Notes: generated from the sequence alone by a model not told the origin. A stretch of 64,000 bases of DNA from an uncultured Muribaculaceae bacterium (GCA_910587925.1 CAJUOC010000006.1:32338-96337), one strand, 5' to 3'. Shown: positions 1 to 9,373, counted from the stretch's first letter. Program-made: numbers and translations.

Positions 1-639
1 CATATATGAGCCGGCAGTCATCTGGCCATACTGAGTCACGCCCAGGGCATTGAAGCGCTCCCAGTCGTCGGGGCGGGAGTAGTTGGGTATCATCATGCCG
101 TTGGTGACCACCACACGCGGCGCCTCGGGATGCGAGGGGAAGAGGCCGAGCGGATGGCCCGAGTACATCACCAGTGTCTGCTCGTCGGTCATCTCACTCA
201 GATACTTCATCACCAGGCGATACTGCGCCCAGTTTTGAAACACGGCGCCGTTGCCGCCGTAGGTGATCAGCTCGTGGGGATGCTGCGCGACGGCCGGGTC
301 GAGATTGTTCTGTATCATGAGCATGATGGCCGCAGCCTGGCGAGAGCGCGCCGGGTAGTCGCCGATGGGGCGCGCATGCATGGGATATGTCGGGCGGTAG
401 CGGTACATGTATATGCGGCCGTAGTCGGCGAGCTCGCGGGCAAACTCCGGGGCAAGCTCCGCATGGAGATGCTCAGGGAAGTATCTCAGCGCATTGCGCA
501 GGGCAAGCTCTTTCTCGGCCGGCGTGAGTATGTCTTTGCGGCGCGGCGCATGGTTGGCCGCGGGATCGTAGCCCGGATGCTCGGGCAGTGTATCGGGTAT
601 GCCGGCCCGCAGGTCGGCCTGAAACTGGTCAAGGGTCAT
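1..639 (-). CDS. hutU: Urocanate hydratase, N-terminal 213 residues (cut by window edge)
   Basis: The enzyme hydrates urocanate to 4-imidazolone-5-propionate, the second step of histidine breakdown, in the cytoplasm with tightly bound NAD. The visible frame carries family-typical stretches: YGGNGAVFQNWAQY near residues 122-135, then MYSGHPLGLFPSHPEAPRVV and TNGMMIPNYS. It starts at an ATG (639-637) that overlaps the ftcD stop in an ATGA arrangement, so the two are very probably translationally coupled in one operon driven from upstream of ftcD. The C-terminal part lies beyond position 1. Identity is by recognition of conserved blocks. Confidence 0.9.
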   Translation of the reverse strand, partial: MTLDQFQADLRAGIPDTLPEHPGYDPAANHAPRRKDILTPAEKELALRNALRYFPEHLHAELAPEFARELADYGRIYMYRYRPTYPMHARPIGDYPARSRQAAAIMLMIQNNLDPAVAQHPHELITYGGNGAVFQNWAQYRLVMKYLSEMTDEQTLVMYSGHPLGLFPSHPEAPRVVVTNGMMIPNYSRPDDWERFNALGVTQYGQMTAGSYM

Positions 640-2333
640 GGCTCGATGATATGGGAGTTAACGGTATTGAGTACTTGCGCGCGGGCCTCCACTGCGCGCG
701 CACACAGCTCGGCAGCCTTGTCGCAGAGCGCGCGGGCTGCGGTCTTGTCGTCGAGCGAGGCGGCATTGATACGCACATTGAGAGCGGCCCCCTGCACGGC
801 AGCCTCGGCAGCGAGCGCGCCCACACCGGCGTCGGATGCCGATGCCGGATTGCCCTCCGATGCCATGTCGAGCAGCAGCGGAAACACCTCGATGGCGGTC
901 TGCATGGTGGTAAGTGGCACCTGCGCCGCAAGCAGCGTGGCGGCCTGCATGGCCTCGGCGCGGGCGGCGCGCTCGGCGTCGTTGCCCTTGGGCATGGCCA
1001 GCGCCTCCATAAACTTATTGAATGCAGCGGTATCCTCGTCGACCAGAGCGATGAGGCGATCCTGTAGGGCACGGCCGCGGTCGGCGGCGTCGGAGAAGCG
1101 CTCCCAGCGGTCGTCCCATCCCGGCTTGTGGGCCGAGAGATTGGCCACCATGGTACCGAGCGCTGCGGCGAGCGCACCCATATATGCCGCTATGGAGCCG
1201 CCGCCGGGAGCGGGCGACTCCGAGGCTGTCTCGTCGGCAAACTCCCGGCAGGTCATGTCGGTGAGACTGCGCGCCGATTTGTCGGCCACCATGTACTCGA
1301 TGACTTTCTCGGCAGGGTCAAAGGGCTTGAGCTCGTCGAGACCCATCGACTTCACGGCCATGCGGATAATCTCGCTCTCGGGCAGGCCGGTCGAGCGCTG
1401 CTGCTTGTGCAGGAAATATCGGCCGGCATCGATCAGGGTGCGCTTGGGCACGAGACCCACAATCTCGGCTCCGGTGACACGTATGCCGCGGGCGGCGGCG
1501 GCCCTGCTCACCTCGTCGAAGGCCACATGCAGCGGAGCACGGGCGATATCGGTGATATTCATCGATACCTGTGCCACTCCATACTCGGGTATGTACCAGC
1601 CGATGGCTTTGGTACCGGGCAGCGTGCCGGGTATCATGATGGTATTGCCATGCTCGTCTTTGAGCGGCTTGCCGGTGACCTTGCCGCCCTCGCGGCTGGG
1701 GCGGCCTTTCTCACGCACATCAAAAGCTATGGCATTGGCGCGGCGTGTCGAGGTGGTATTGAGGTTGAAATTGACTGCGATGAGGAAGTCGCGCGCGCCG
1801 ATTGTGGTGGCGCCTGTGCGCGCGGCGGCCTCGTCATAGGGGCGGTCGCCCAGGTCGGGACCGTCGGCGGTGCCCATGCGCTCGGCCAGCGCCTCGTACT
1901 CTCCGCGGCGGCACACCGCGAGATTTTTGCGCTCGGGCTTGCGCGCGGCGGCCTCGTAGAGATACACAGGTATGCCCAGCTCGGCGGCTACCCGCTCGGC
2001 CAGCCCGCGGGCCATATCGGCACACTCCTCGAGAGTGACACCGCTCACAGGGATGAGAGGACATACATCGGTGGCGCCCATGCGGGGATGAGCACCGTGG
2101 TGGCCGCGCATGTCGATGAGCTCGGCCGCGCGCCGTATGCCGCGGAATGCAGCCTCGACCACAGCCTCGGGCTCGCCTACAAAAGTGACAACGGTACGGT
2201 TGGTGGCCTCACCGGGGTCGACGTCGAGCAGCTCCACGCCGGTATCTTCCGTGATGGCGGCTGTGATGGCGTCGATCACAGCCTTGTCGCGTCCCTCGCT
2301 GAAGTTGGGCACACATTCTATCAGTCGTTTCAT
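636..2333 (-). CDS. ftcD: Glutamate formimidoyltransferase / formimidoyl-THF cyclodeaminase fusion
   Basis: A bifunctional cytoplasmic protein of 565 residues. The first part (about 1-330, opening KRLIECVPNFSEGRDKAVI) matches formiminotransferases, which move the formimino group of formiminoglutamate to tetrahydrofolate. The last part (about 345-560, with SPAPGGGSIAAYMGALAAAL) matches cyclodeaminases, which convert it to methenyl-THF and ammonia. Both belong to the histidine-degradation route to glutamate, which fits the adjacent hutU. The ATG at 2333 is preferred to an in-frame TTG one codon earlier. A good promoter lies about 30 bp upstream, giving a leader of about 25 nt. The length is normal for the fused form. 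Confidence 0.93.
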   Translation of the reverse strand: MKRLIECVPNFSEGRDKAVIDAITAAITEDTGVELLDVDPGEATNRTVVTFVGEPEAVVEAAFRGIRRAAELIDMRGHHGAHPRMGATDVCPLIPVSGVTLEECADMARGLAERVAAELGIPVYLYEAAARKPERKNLAVCRRGEYEALAERMGTADGPDLGDRPYDEAAARTGATTIGARDFLIAVNFNLNTTSTRRANAIAFDVREKGRPSREGGKVTGKPLKDEHGNTIMIPGTLPGTKAIGWYIPEYGVAQVSMNITDIARAPLHVAFDEVSRAAAARGIRVTGAEIVGLVPKRTLIDAGRYFLHKQQRSTGLPESEIIRMAVKSMGLDELKPFDPAEKVIEYMVADKSARSLTDMTCREFADETASESPAPGGGSIAAYMGALAAALGTMVANLSAHKPGWDDRWERFSDAADRGRALQDRLIALVDEDTAAFNKFMEALAMPKGNDAERAARAEAMQAATLLAAQVPLTTMQTAIEVFPLLLDMASEGNPASASDAGVGALAAEAAVQGAALNVRINAASLDDKTAARALCDKAAELCARAVEARAQVLNTVNSHIIEP

Positions 2334-2365
2334 CAATAATAGAATTTAGGTATTTTTTCAATGTA

Positions 2366-2398
2366 GCAAATGTACAATATAAATAAGCCGCCGCCAAA
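2366..2398 (-). promoter_or_regulatory. Promoter of ftcD-hutU
   Basis: On the minus strand a perfect -7 box TACATTTGC (2374-2366) follows TTTG (2398-2395) with a 20-bp spacer, matching the Bacteroidetes TTTG / TAnnTTTG pattern. Transcription would start near 2360, about 25 nt before the ftcD ATG. Confidence 0.7.
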
Positions 2399-2439
2399 TT
2401 TTTTGACACCGAAAAACAGCCGGATCAGATCACCCTATA

Positions 2440-2622
2440 AAAATGACAAAGGCGGCCCGCCCGGGTCACCCTGCCAATACGTAAGTGAGTAAGAGAAATC
2501 GCCGGCGTCTGCCGGAAGAGAACCGCCTCTGCCCAATGTCCGCCCCCAGTGACGGGGCGGCATGGGTTTCGGCACTTTTTTACGAAAGAAACGACATATT
2601 GGAATAGAAAAAACTACCTAAC
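2440..2622 (-). ncRNA. Candidate structured small RNA between the MATE gene and ftcD
   Basis: No convincing ORF lies here. On the minus strand a promoter (-7 TACCTTTGC, 2635-2627) would start a transcript near 2620. It would contain a strong hairpin (2566-2532, arms around CCGCCCC / GGGGCGG). An 11-bp stem follows, GGCAGAGGCGG (2533-2523) with CCGCCTTTGTC (2455-2445), including G-U pairs, which encloses a smaller CCGGC/GCCGG hairpin. The transcript then runs into ATTTTTAT. The ftcD promoter lies downstream, so this is not simply the ftcD leader. I could not match it to a known riboswitch, 6S, SRP or tmRNA family from memory. It could instead be terminator-like structure behind the MATE gene. 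Confidence 0.4.
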
Positions 2623-2626
2623 AGCA

Positions 2627-2661
2627 GCAAAGGTATATGAAATATTTTAACTTGATACAAA
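2627..2661 (-). promoter_or_regulatory. Promoter upstream of the candidate small RNA
   Basis: A perfect -7 box TACCTTTGC (2635-2627) is preceded by TTTG (2661-2658) with a 22-bp spacer, slightly longer than the usual 19-21. No gene start lies close downstream; the next thing on this strand is the structured segment at 2440-2570. Confidence 0.5.
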
Positions 2662-2738
2662 TTTGTCGTTAAAATATGTTAATTCAGATACAATTTGCCA
2701 TTATGTTAGCAAAAATATGGTGGAAATATAGTAGACCG

Positions 2739-4031
2739 CTACTTTTGCTTTCTTTTTGCCATATAATGCATCATGGCCGACCTCACGCCGAGGTACACGA
2801 TAAATGCAGCCCAGAGGCCGTGATTGCCAAGCAAAGGCATCAGCGCAAGATATACGGCAAAGTATGTCGCGGTCGACACGGCCATGGCGCCGAGCATAGC
2901 CCGGGTGAGGGTAAGGCCGATGAAGATGCCGTCGTAGATAAAAGCCACGGACCCGACCAGAGGCACGCTCGCCGCCCAGGGCAGATACTCGCGGGCGGCA
3001 TCGACCACATCGCCATCGTCGGTGAGCAGCCCCATCGCAGCCTCGCCGACACCAAAATACGCCGCTGCGAAGACTATGGCAAGCCCTGCCGCCCATCTTA
3101 GCAGCAGGCCGATTACCTGCCGCAGGCCATCGCTGTCGCCTGCTCCGTAGCAGCGCCCCGCCAGCGCCTCGCCTGCAAAAGCAAAACCGTCGGAAAAATA
3201 TGAGAAAAACATAAACAGCTGCATCAGCAGGGCATTGGCTGCAAGTACCGTGACGCCCTGCGAGGCGCCGGCACGTGTAAACCATACCGTGACCGCCACC
3301 AGACACAACGTGCGCAGAAATATATCGGCATTGATGCTGAACATGCGTCGCAGCGCGCGCCCGTCGGCAATCACCGCCACAGGCGGTCGCGAGGGCCTGA
3401 AGCGACGCCATGTCACCACGATACCGGCCATAAATCCGAGCCACTGCGCCGCAAGTGTACCCAGCGCCACACCTTCGATACGCAGACCCAGACCGAAGAC
3501 GAGCGTGAGGCTCGCCGCGATATTGGCCAGATTGATGCCGATTGAGACCCACATGGGGGTGCGGGAGTCCTGCATCCCGAGCCACCAGCCGTTGAGCGCG
3601 TACATGCCCAGCACTGCCGGCGCGCCCCATATGCATATGCTGAAATAGCGCAGGGCGGGCACCTCCGTGGCGGGGTCGGCATCTACAAAGCGCAGCGCAG
3701 CCGGGCCAAGCACGGCCGACAGCCCCACCAAGGCAAGACCCGCGACCAGCGCGACGGCCAGCGACCGCACCAGCGATGCCGACGTAGCCTCGCCATCACG
3801 GGCGCCGCAGGCCTGCGCGGTCATGCCTGCCGTACCCATGCGCAGGAAGCCGAAAAGCCAGTACAGCATATTAAACATGGTACCGCCTACAGCAATCGCC
3901 CCGATGAAGGCGGCTGACCCGAAGTGGCCCACGATGGCCACATCTATCAGCCCCAACACCGGGGTGGTGATATTGCTTACGATCGCCGGCAGGGCGATGC
4001 GCAGGAGGTCGCGGTTTAGAGAGCTCTTCAC
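2739..4031 (-). CDS. MATE family efflux transporter (DinF-like)
   Basis: A predicted 430-residue inner-membrane protein with about 12 hydrophobic segments. Its N-terminal block (LPAIVSNITTPVLGLIDVAI, then VGHFGSAAFIGAIAVGGTMF) is typical of the DinF branch of cation-coupled multidrug exporters. The start is taken as GTG at 4031, four bases into the stop of the OPT transporter gene (GTGA overlap). A longer frame to 4145 runs inside that gene and its extra residues look like out-of-frame noise. It is the last gene of the parA-to-MATE run. The substrate cannot be told from sequence. Confidence 0.88.
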   Translation of the reverse strand: MKSSLNRDLLRIALPAIVSNITTPVLGLIDVAIVGHFGSAAFIGAIAVGGTMFNMLYWLFGFLRMGTAGMTAQACGARDGEATSASLVRSLAVALVAGLALVGLSAVLGPAALRFVDADPATEVPALRYFSICIWGAPAVLGMYALNGWWLGMQDSRTPMWVSIGINLANIAASLTLVFGLGLRIEGVALGTLAAQWLGFMAGIVVTWRRFRPSRPPVAVIADGRALRRMFSINADIFLRTLCLVAVTVWFTRAGASQGVTVLAANALLMQLFMFFSYFSDGFAFAGEALAGRCYGAGDSDGLRQVIGLLLRWAAGLAIVFAAAYFGVGEAAMGLLTDDGDVVDAAREYLPWAASVPLVGSVAFIYDGIFIGLTLTRAMLGAMAVSTATYFAVYLALMPLLGNHGLWAAFIVYLGVRSAMMHYMAKRKQK

Positions 4032-5998
4032 CGCTTGACGTGGAGCGATGTGCGGTACAGATAGGTGATGATGGCCGCGTATGCCACCAGACCGAGTATC
4101 TGCGGCACAAACTCCTCGCCGCCGCCGGGCACTTCCTTGCCGCACATGATGGTGATGGCCGCGAATACGCCGAAGAGCGCGCCGCCGGCTATGAGGCCCG
4201 AGGCGACAAGAGTACCGCGCTCGCTACGTGCGCGGGCCACGTCGCTGTCTTTGCTGCTGCGGCCCACAAAGTACGATATAAGACCGCCCACGAGCATGGG
4301 GGTATTGAGCGACAGCGGGATAAACATACCCAGGCAGAATGCCAGCGCGGGCACGCCCAGCCAGTTGAGTATCAGAGCGAGTATGGCGCCCACGATGTAG
4401 AGGGTCCAGGGCGTGGTGCCGCCCATCATCATCGGCTCGAGCACCTTGGCCATGGCATTGGCCTGCGGAGCGGCGAGAGCGGTATCGCCGGTGAAGCCGT
4501 ACACCCGGTTGAGCACCAGTATCACGCCGCCGACAGTGGCCGCCGACACCAGCGTGCCAAGAAATTTCCAGCTCTCCTGCTTGCGCGGAGTCGAGCCCAG
4601 CCAGTAGCCTATCTTGAGGTCGGTGACAAAGCCGCCGGCCATCGACAGGGCGGTACATACCACGCCGCCCACCACCATCGACGCCACGATGCCGGAGGTG
4701 CCGTTGAGGCCGATTGCCACAAAGATTCCTGATGCCACGATGAGGGTCATCAGCGTCATGCCGCTCACAGGGTTGCTGCCCACGATGGCGATGGCATTGG
4801 CGGCCACTGTAGTGAAGAGGAAGGCTATCACCACCACGACAATCCATGCCACGGCGGCCTGCCAAAAGGTGTGTATCACACCGAGCCAAAAGAAGATAAA
4901 CACGGCCACAAGAGCGATGAAGATAAAGTATGCCACATGCTTCATCGAGATGTCGAGCTGCCAGCGCACGGGACGCGAGGCGGCAGCGCCGCCGCGCAGC
5001 TCACGCGAGGCAAGACCTACCGCACCGGCTATCACGGGCCACGACTTGACGATGCCGATGATGCCGGCCATGGCGATGCCGCCGATACCGATAAGGCGAG
5101 CATAATCCTTGAAAATCACCTGGGGCGACACTGCGGCAAACTCCGAGGTCGTGCCCAGCAGCGGGATGATGACCCACCATACAAATATCGAGCCGGCAAA
5201 TATCACAAAAGCATACCGCAGACCCACGATATAGCCCAGACCGAGCACAGCAGCTCCCGTATTGCACGAGAATACAAACTTGGCCTTGTCGGCAAGGGTC
5301 TGTCCCCAGGTGTAGGCAGTGGTGGTCACGGTATCGGCCCACCAGCCGAAGGTCGCCACCAGATAGTCGTAGATGCCGCCCACAAGCGAGGCTACCACCA
5401 GGAGCTTGGCCTGGCCGCCGGTCGACGACTTCTTGCCCTGGCCGCTCACCAGCACCTGGGTGGTGGCGGTGGCTTCGGGGAAGGGGTACTTGCCGTGCAT
5501 GTCCTTTACGAAATACTTGCGGAAGGGGATGAAAAAGAGTATGCCCAGCACACCGCCGAAGAGCGACGCGAGGAATATCTCAAGGAAGTTGACAGTGATA
5601 TCGGGGTAGGTGGCCTGCAATATGTACAGAGCCGGCAGGGTGAAGATGGCGCCGGCCACTATCACACCCGAGCATGCGCCGATAGACTGGATGATGACGT
5701 TCTGCCCCAAAGGATTGTCTTTTTTCAGGGCGCCGGAGAGGCCCACTGCGATGATGGCGATGGGGATGGCGGCCTCAAATACCTGGCCCACCTTCAGGCC
5801 GAGATACGCGGCGGCAGCGCTGAATATCACAGCCAGCACCAGGCCTACGGTGACAGAGTAGGGCGTCACCTCGGCATAGTCGCGGGCCGGATGCATCAGC
5901 GGGCGGTACTCCTCGTCGGCTGCCAGCTCGCGGAATGCGTTGTCGGGCAACTCGGTGGGGTCGACCAGAGCCGGGTCGAGATTTTCGTTTTCTTTCAT
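4028..5998 (-). CDS. OPT family oligopeptide transporter
   Basis: A 656-residue polytopic membrane protein with roughly 14-16 hydrophobic segments. The block TPYSVTVGLVLAVIFSAAAA at about residues 45-64, followed by YLGLKVGQVFEAAIPIAI, is characteristic of bacterial OPT transporters, which import peptides or metal chelates using the proton gradient. The first 40 residues are acidic and cytoplasmic. It starts 29 bp after the MltD-like gene and its stop overlaps the MATE start, so it is probably co-transcribed with both. The substrate is unknown. Confidence 0.9.
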   Translation of the reverse strand: MKENENLDPALVDPTELPDNAFRELAADEEYRPLMHPARDYAEVTPYSVTVGLVLAVIFSAAAAYLGLKVGQVFEAAIPIAIIAVGLSGALKKDNPLGQNVIIQSIGACSGVIVAGAIFTLPALYILQATYPDITVNFLEIFLASLFGGVLGILFFIPFRKYFVKDMHGKYPFPEATATTQVLVSGQGKKSSTGGQAKLLVVASLVGGIYDYLVATFGWWADTVTTTAYTWGQTLADKAKFVFSCNTGAAVLGLGYIVGLRYAFVIFAGSIFVWWVIIPLLGTTSEFAAVSPQVIFKDYARLIGIGGIAMAGIIGIVKSWPVIAGAVGLASRELRGGAAASRPVRWQLDISMKHVAYFIFIALVAVFIFFWLGVIHTFWQAAVAWIVVVVIAFLFTTVAANAIAIVGSNPVSGMTLMTLIVASGIFVAIGLNGTSGIVASMVVGGVVCTALSMAGGFVTDLKIGYWLGSTPRKQESWKFLGTLVSAATVGGVILVLNRVYGFTGDTALAAPQANAMAKVLEPMMMGGTTPWTLYIVGAILALILNWLGVPALAFCLGMFIPLSLNTPMLVGGLISYFVGRSSKDSDVARARSERGTLVASGLIAGGALFGVFAAITIMCGKEVPGGGEEFVPQILGLVAYAAIITYLYRTSLHVKR

Positions 5999-6027
5999 AG
6001 ACTATTTAGGATTAGATGTGTATCGTA

Positions 6028-7758
6028 TCAGCGGCGACGGCGGCGCGAGCTTTTTGACTTCGCCTTGGGCTTGGCCGGGGACTTTGACACCGAGCCCTTT
6101 GCCGGAATCTTAAGTTTCTGCCCCACATTGATATTGTCGCCCGAGAGGCCGTTGGCCGAGCGTATGGCGTCGATGCTCACGCCGTGGCGCGAGGCTATAC
6201 GGCTGAGATTGTCGCCCTTGCGCACGGTGTATGTGGTGGTGCGGGGCTTGTCGACCTTGACCGATGCCGACGGAGTGTGGCTGCGCGTGGCACTCATGGC
6301 CTTGCTCACATGCGCTGCTGCGGCTGTGGTATCAGCGGCAGAGGGTGCAGGCGCCTGTGAGGCTGCCGAGTCGGCCGCAGCCTGCGGCACTTGCGGCTGA
6401 GCCTCGGCGATAGAGTCGGCAGGCGCGGTCTGCTGCGGTGCATCCTCTATATAGCGGCGCACAGTGGTATTGATACGCAGGCGCTGGCCGCGCTTGACAC
6501 CTCCGCGGCGCTTGATACCGTTGGCCGAGCGCACGCTCTGCTGGGTCACGCCGTAGCGCTTGGCGATGGAAGCGAGAGTCTCGCCGCGCTTCACCTTGTG
6601 GTACTTGGTGACAATCTCCTCGACATATCGGCCGCGATGGTCTGTGCCATTGACAGTACCGTCGGAGGGCTGCACCACATCGCGGCGGGCATAGCGCGAC
6701 GCATTGTGGTTTACGATACTGTCTTCATTGGCAAGGTACGCATATACCTGCAGCGAGGGCAGAGTGAGCGTGTAGGGACGTATATCGCCGGGAATCACAT
6801 CGCGGCGATACTGCGGATTGAGCACCCGCAACTCTCCCACCGGGATACCGAGCACATCGCTTATCTGGTCGAAGTGCACCCGACGGCTCACATGGATGGT
6901 GTCGGTGACGATGGGCTTGCGGGCCAGGGCAGGGGAGATATTGTGCTCGCCATAGTAAGTCATGATATACGTCGCGGCTATGAAGGCCGGCACATATCCG
7001 CGGGTCTCGGCGGGCAGAAACGGGTAGATGGCCCAGAAATCCTTGTCCTTGCGGTCGGCTATGCCGGCGCGGCGCAGGGCCTTGTTGACATTGCCCGGGC
7101 CGCAGTTGTAGGCGGCGATGGCCAGCGACCAGTCTCCATATATGCCATGCAGCTTCTTGAGATACGACGCGGCGGCATCAGACGAAGCAAAGGGGTCGCG
7201 CCGCTGGTCGACGATGGTATTCACCTCCAGGCCCTCGCCCTGGGCCGTGGGTATCATGAATTGCCACAGGCCGGTAGCGCCGGCGCGCGACACGGCATCG
7301 GGATTGAGCGCGCTCTCTATCACGGCCAGATACTTCAGCTCCAAAGGCATACCGCGTCGGTCAAGCGCCTGCTCGAAGATGGGCATATAGTACAGACTCA
7401 TGCCCAGCATATTCTCGACAAGCTGACGGCGGCGCTGCGAGTACATATCTATATAGGAGCGCACCACGGAGTTGAACGGCAGCTCGATGGTGGTCGGTAT
7501 GCGGCCGAGGCGGTCGATAATCTCAGCGTCGGTGGCATGGGTATCTGGGCGCGAGTCGGCCTGGGCATCGTAGTCGGCATAGCGGCTAAGATACCAGTTT
7601 TGCTGCATGGCCTGGGCGTCGGTCTCAAAGCTCTCGGGGTAGATGATGGGAGTGCGCGCGAGCATACTGTCGCGCACCGAGAGGATATTGGGGGCGGCTG
7701 CGGCCGATACGGCGGCAGCCGAGGTTATGGTAGATAAAAGGAGTATCTTGCGGATCAT
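6028..7758 (-). CDS. mltD: MltD-like lytic transglycosylase with two LysM domains
   Basis: A 576-residue exported muramidase that would cleave the glycan strands of peptidoglycan. A signal peptide covers about residues 1-22. The SLT domain contains the motif LKYLAVIESALNPDAVSR with the likely catalytic glutamate at 148, followed by ATGLWQFMIPTA. Two LysM repeats follow, near residues 385-430 (KRGETLASIAKRYGV) and 510-557 (RKGDNLSRIASRHGV), for peptidoglycan binding. The tail ends in a basic KSKSSRRRRR run. The ATG at 7758 is chosen because a longer start would overlap the DUF5683 gene and precede the signal peptide. It sits 5 bp after that gene. Confidence 0.9.
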   Translation of the reverse strand: MIRKILLLSTITSAAAVSAAAAPNILSVRDSMLARTPIIYPESFETDAQAMQQNWYLSRYADYDAQADSRPDTHATDAEIIDRLGRIPTTIELPFNSVVRSYIDMYSQRRRQLVENMLGMSLYYMPIFEQALDRRGMPLELKYLAVIESALNPDAVSRAGATGLWQFMIPTAQGEGLEVNTIVDQRRDPFASSDAAASYLKKLHGIYGDWSLAIAAYNCGPGNVNKALRRAGIADRKDKDFWAIYPFLPAETRGYVPAFIAATYIMTYYGEHNISPALARKPIVTDTIHVSRRVHFDQISDVLGIPVGELRVLNPQYRRDVIPGDIRPYTLTLPSLQVYAYLANEDSIVNHNASRYARRDVVQPSDGTVNGTDHRGRYVEEIVTKYHKVKRGETLASIAKRYGVTQQSVRSANGIKRRGGVKRGQRLRINTTVRRYIEDAPQQTAPADSIAEAQPQVPQAAADSAASQAPAPSAADTTAAAAHVSKAMSATRSHTPSASVKVDKPRTTTYTVRKGDNLSRIASRHGVSIDAIRSANGLSGDNINVGQKLKIPAKGSVSKSPAKPKAKSKSSRRRRR

Positions 7759-7763
7759 CGGAT

Positions 7764-8483
7764 TTAGAAGTTTAAGGCCCATACAAGGCCGATGGATGGG
7801 CGTGGAGAGTTGAAGTCGCGCATCACTGCGGGCGCCACATCCATTGAAAGGTCAGGAGAGATGTCAAAGTGGCTCAGCGCGGCGTCGACATAGGCGTCGA
7901 CCATCGCCACCAGATACACGCCCACCATACATATGATACATAGGTCGCGGTTGCGGCGATAGAAATTCTTGCGCGACTGCAGCAGGCTGGTGAGCCACTT
8001 TTTGTCGAGGTCGGCCTCGTTGGTGGTCGGAGGGAAGAAGTCCATATAGGAGCGTGTCGACGGGTCATTGTCCATGATGTCGCGGTAAGCCCGGGTATAG
8101 TCGTTGAGCATACCATTGTTCCACGATGTGGCATAGCCCAGGCCCATGTACGCGCCCACCACGATGGGCAGCTTCCAGTAGCGGCGGTTGTATATCTGCC
8201 CCAGGCCGGGAAACAGCGCGCTCATCCACACCGCACGGGTGGGGTCGGGGTTGAAAGTCACCTCGCGCTCCTCCCATACATCGTATCGCTCCACACGCGG
8301 CGCGGCGAGCGTGTCGGCAACCAGGGTGGCCACCGTGCTGTCGGGCGCCATCACCGACACGGGGTCAAGCGCGCGTGCTCGCCGCGAGGGCATGCGCGGC
8401 GAGTCGGCCGTCTGCGCCGCGGCGCCGACCACGGCCAGCGCTGCCGCGGCAGCTGTGATTATCCTACGCATCGTCGCTGTCAC
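7764..8483 (-). CDS. DUF5683 domain protein, probably cell-envelope associated
   Basis: A 239-residue protein with a signal-like N-terminus (RRIITAAAAALAVVGAAAQT) and the conserved DUF5683 core: PTRAVWMSALFPGLGQIYNR, RYWKLPIVVGAYMGLGYA, a segment resembling YTRAYRDIMDNDP and further hydrophobic stretches. The family is common in Bacteroidetes and its biochemical role is not known. The gene begins with an ATGA overlap on the parB stop and is followed 5 bp later by the transglycosylase gene, so it lies inside a partition/envelope cluster. Confidence 0.85.
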   Translation of the reverse strand: MTATMRRIITAAAAALAVVGAAAQTADSPRMPSRRARALDPVSVMAPDSTVATLVADTLAAPRVERYDVWEEREVTFNPDPTRAVWMSALFPGLGQIYNRRYWKLPIVVGAYMGLGYATSWNNGMLNDYTRAYRDIMDNDPSTRSYMDFFPPTTNEADLDKKWLTSLLQSRKNFYRRNRDLCIICMVGVYLVAMVDAYVDAALSHFDISPDLSMDVAPAVMRDFNSPRPSIGLVWALNF

Positions 8484-9370
8484 TGCCGGGTCTTGAGCTG
8501 GTCAAACAATGCCATTATCTCCGTGAGCTGGGCATCGTCGGCAAACGGTATCACTATCTTGCCCTTGCCGCCGCTGTCGTAGCTCAGCTTGACCGGCGTG
8601 GCAAACTTTGAGGCGAGCAGCCGCCGCAGCGAGTCGAAGTCATCGGAAGTAAAGCGCGAGCGCGCCGCCGGCTCGGGAGTCTCCTCCGGCGCTTTGCCCT
8701 GGCGGTATGCCGCGGCAAGCTGCTCGACACGGCGCACCGACAGCCCCTTGGAAAGTATCTCCTGATACAGACGCAGCTGCACGGCAGGATCGGTGACAGT
8801 GAGCAGGGCGCGGGCATGGCCCATGTCGACCTTGTGGTCGCGCAGGCCCAGCTGCACCTCGGCGGGCAGACGCAGCAGACGCAGGAAGTTGGCCACCGTG
8901 GCGCGCTTCTTGCCTATACGCTGGCTCAGCTGCTCCTGGGTGAGGCTGTATTGCTCGATGAGCTTGCGGAATGTCAGGGCTATCTCGATGGCATTGAGAT
9001 CCTCACGCTGTATATTCTCGATGAGGGCCATCTCTGTAAGCTCCATGTCGGAGGCTGTACGGATGTAGGCCGGCACCGACTGAAGCCCCGCGAGCGATGC
9101 GGCGCGGAAGCGGCGCTCGCCGGCGATAATCTGGAAAGAGTCGGGGCCGGTTTTGCGCAGCGACAGCGGCTGTATGATGCCGAGGCTGCGGATGGAGTCG
9201 GCCAGCTCGACCAGCGCCTCCTCGTCGAATGTGCGGCGGGGCTGGTCGGGGTTGGCCGAAATCTGCGACAGCGGTATCTCGGTAATGGCCGACGAGCCCG
9301 ATGCGGGCACATCGTCCATGGATATGAGCGAGTCGAGGCCGCGGCCCAGAGCGTTGCGTTTCAGTGCCAT
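8480..9370 (-). CDS. parB: Chromosome partition protein ParB
   Basis: A 296-residue DNA-binding CTPase clamp that loads at parS sites and works with ParA to segregate the chromosome origin. The N-terminus has the family signature ALGRGLDSLI. The ParB/Srx domain (about 30-125) contains GERRFRAASLAG, the CTP-binding GERRxRA motif. A helix-turn-helix follows near 140-170 (LTQEQLSQRIGKKRATVANF). The C-terminal end is a short dimerisation region. It follows parA by 3 bp and its stop overlaps the next start, so parA-parB-DUF5683 are likely one transcript. Confidence 0.96.
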   Translation of the reverse strand: MALKRNALGRGLDSLISMDDVPASGSSAITEIPLSQISANPDQPRRTFDEEALVELADSIRSLGIIQPLSLRKTGPDSFQIIAGERRFRAASLAGLQSVPAYIRTASDMELTEMALIENIQREDLNAIEIALTFRKLIEQYSLTQEQLSQRIGKKRATVANFLRLLRLPAEVQLGLRDHKVDMGHARALLTVTDPAVQLRLYQEILSKGLSVRRVEQLAAAYRQGKAPEETPEPAARSRFTSDDFDSLRRLLASKFATPVKLSYDSGGKGKIVIPFADDAQLTEIMALFDQLKTRQ

Positions 9371-9373
9371 GGC

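Noticed and set aside
130..1839. 569-codon open frame on the plus strand opposite ftcD-hutU
   Set aside because: Antisense shadow of two clearly conserved genes; the translation has no recognisable domain and no upstream promoter.
2440..2583. Known riboswitch (cobalamin, TPP or THF) in the ftcD leader
   Set aside because: None of the signature boxes is present, and the ftcD promoter lies downstream of this segment, so it is not in the mature leader.
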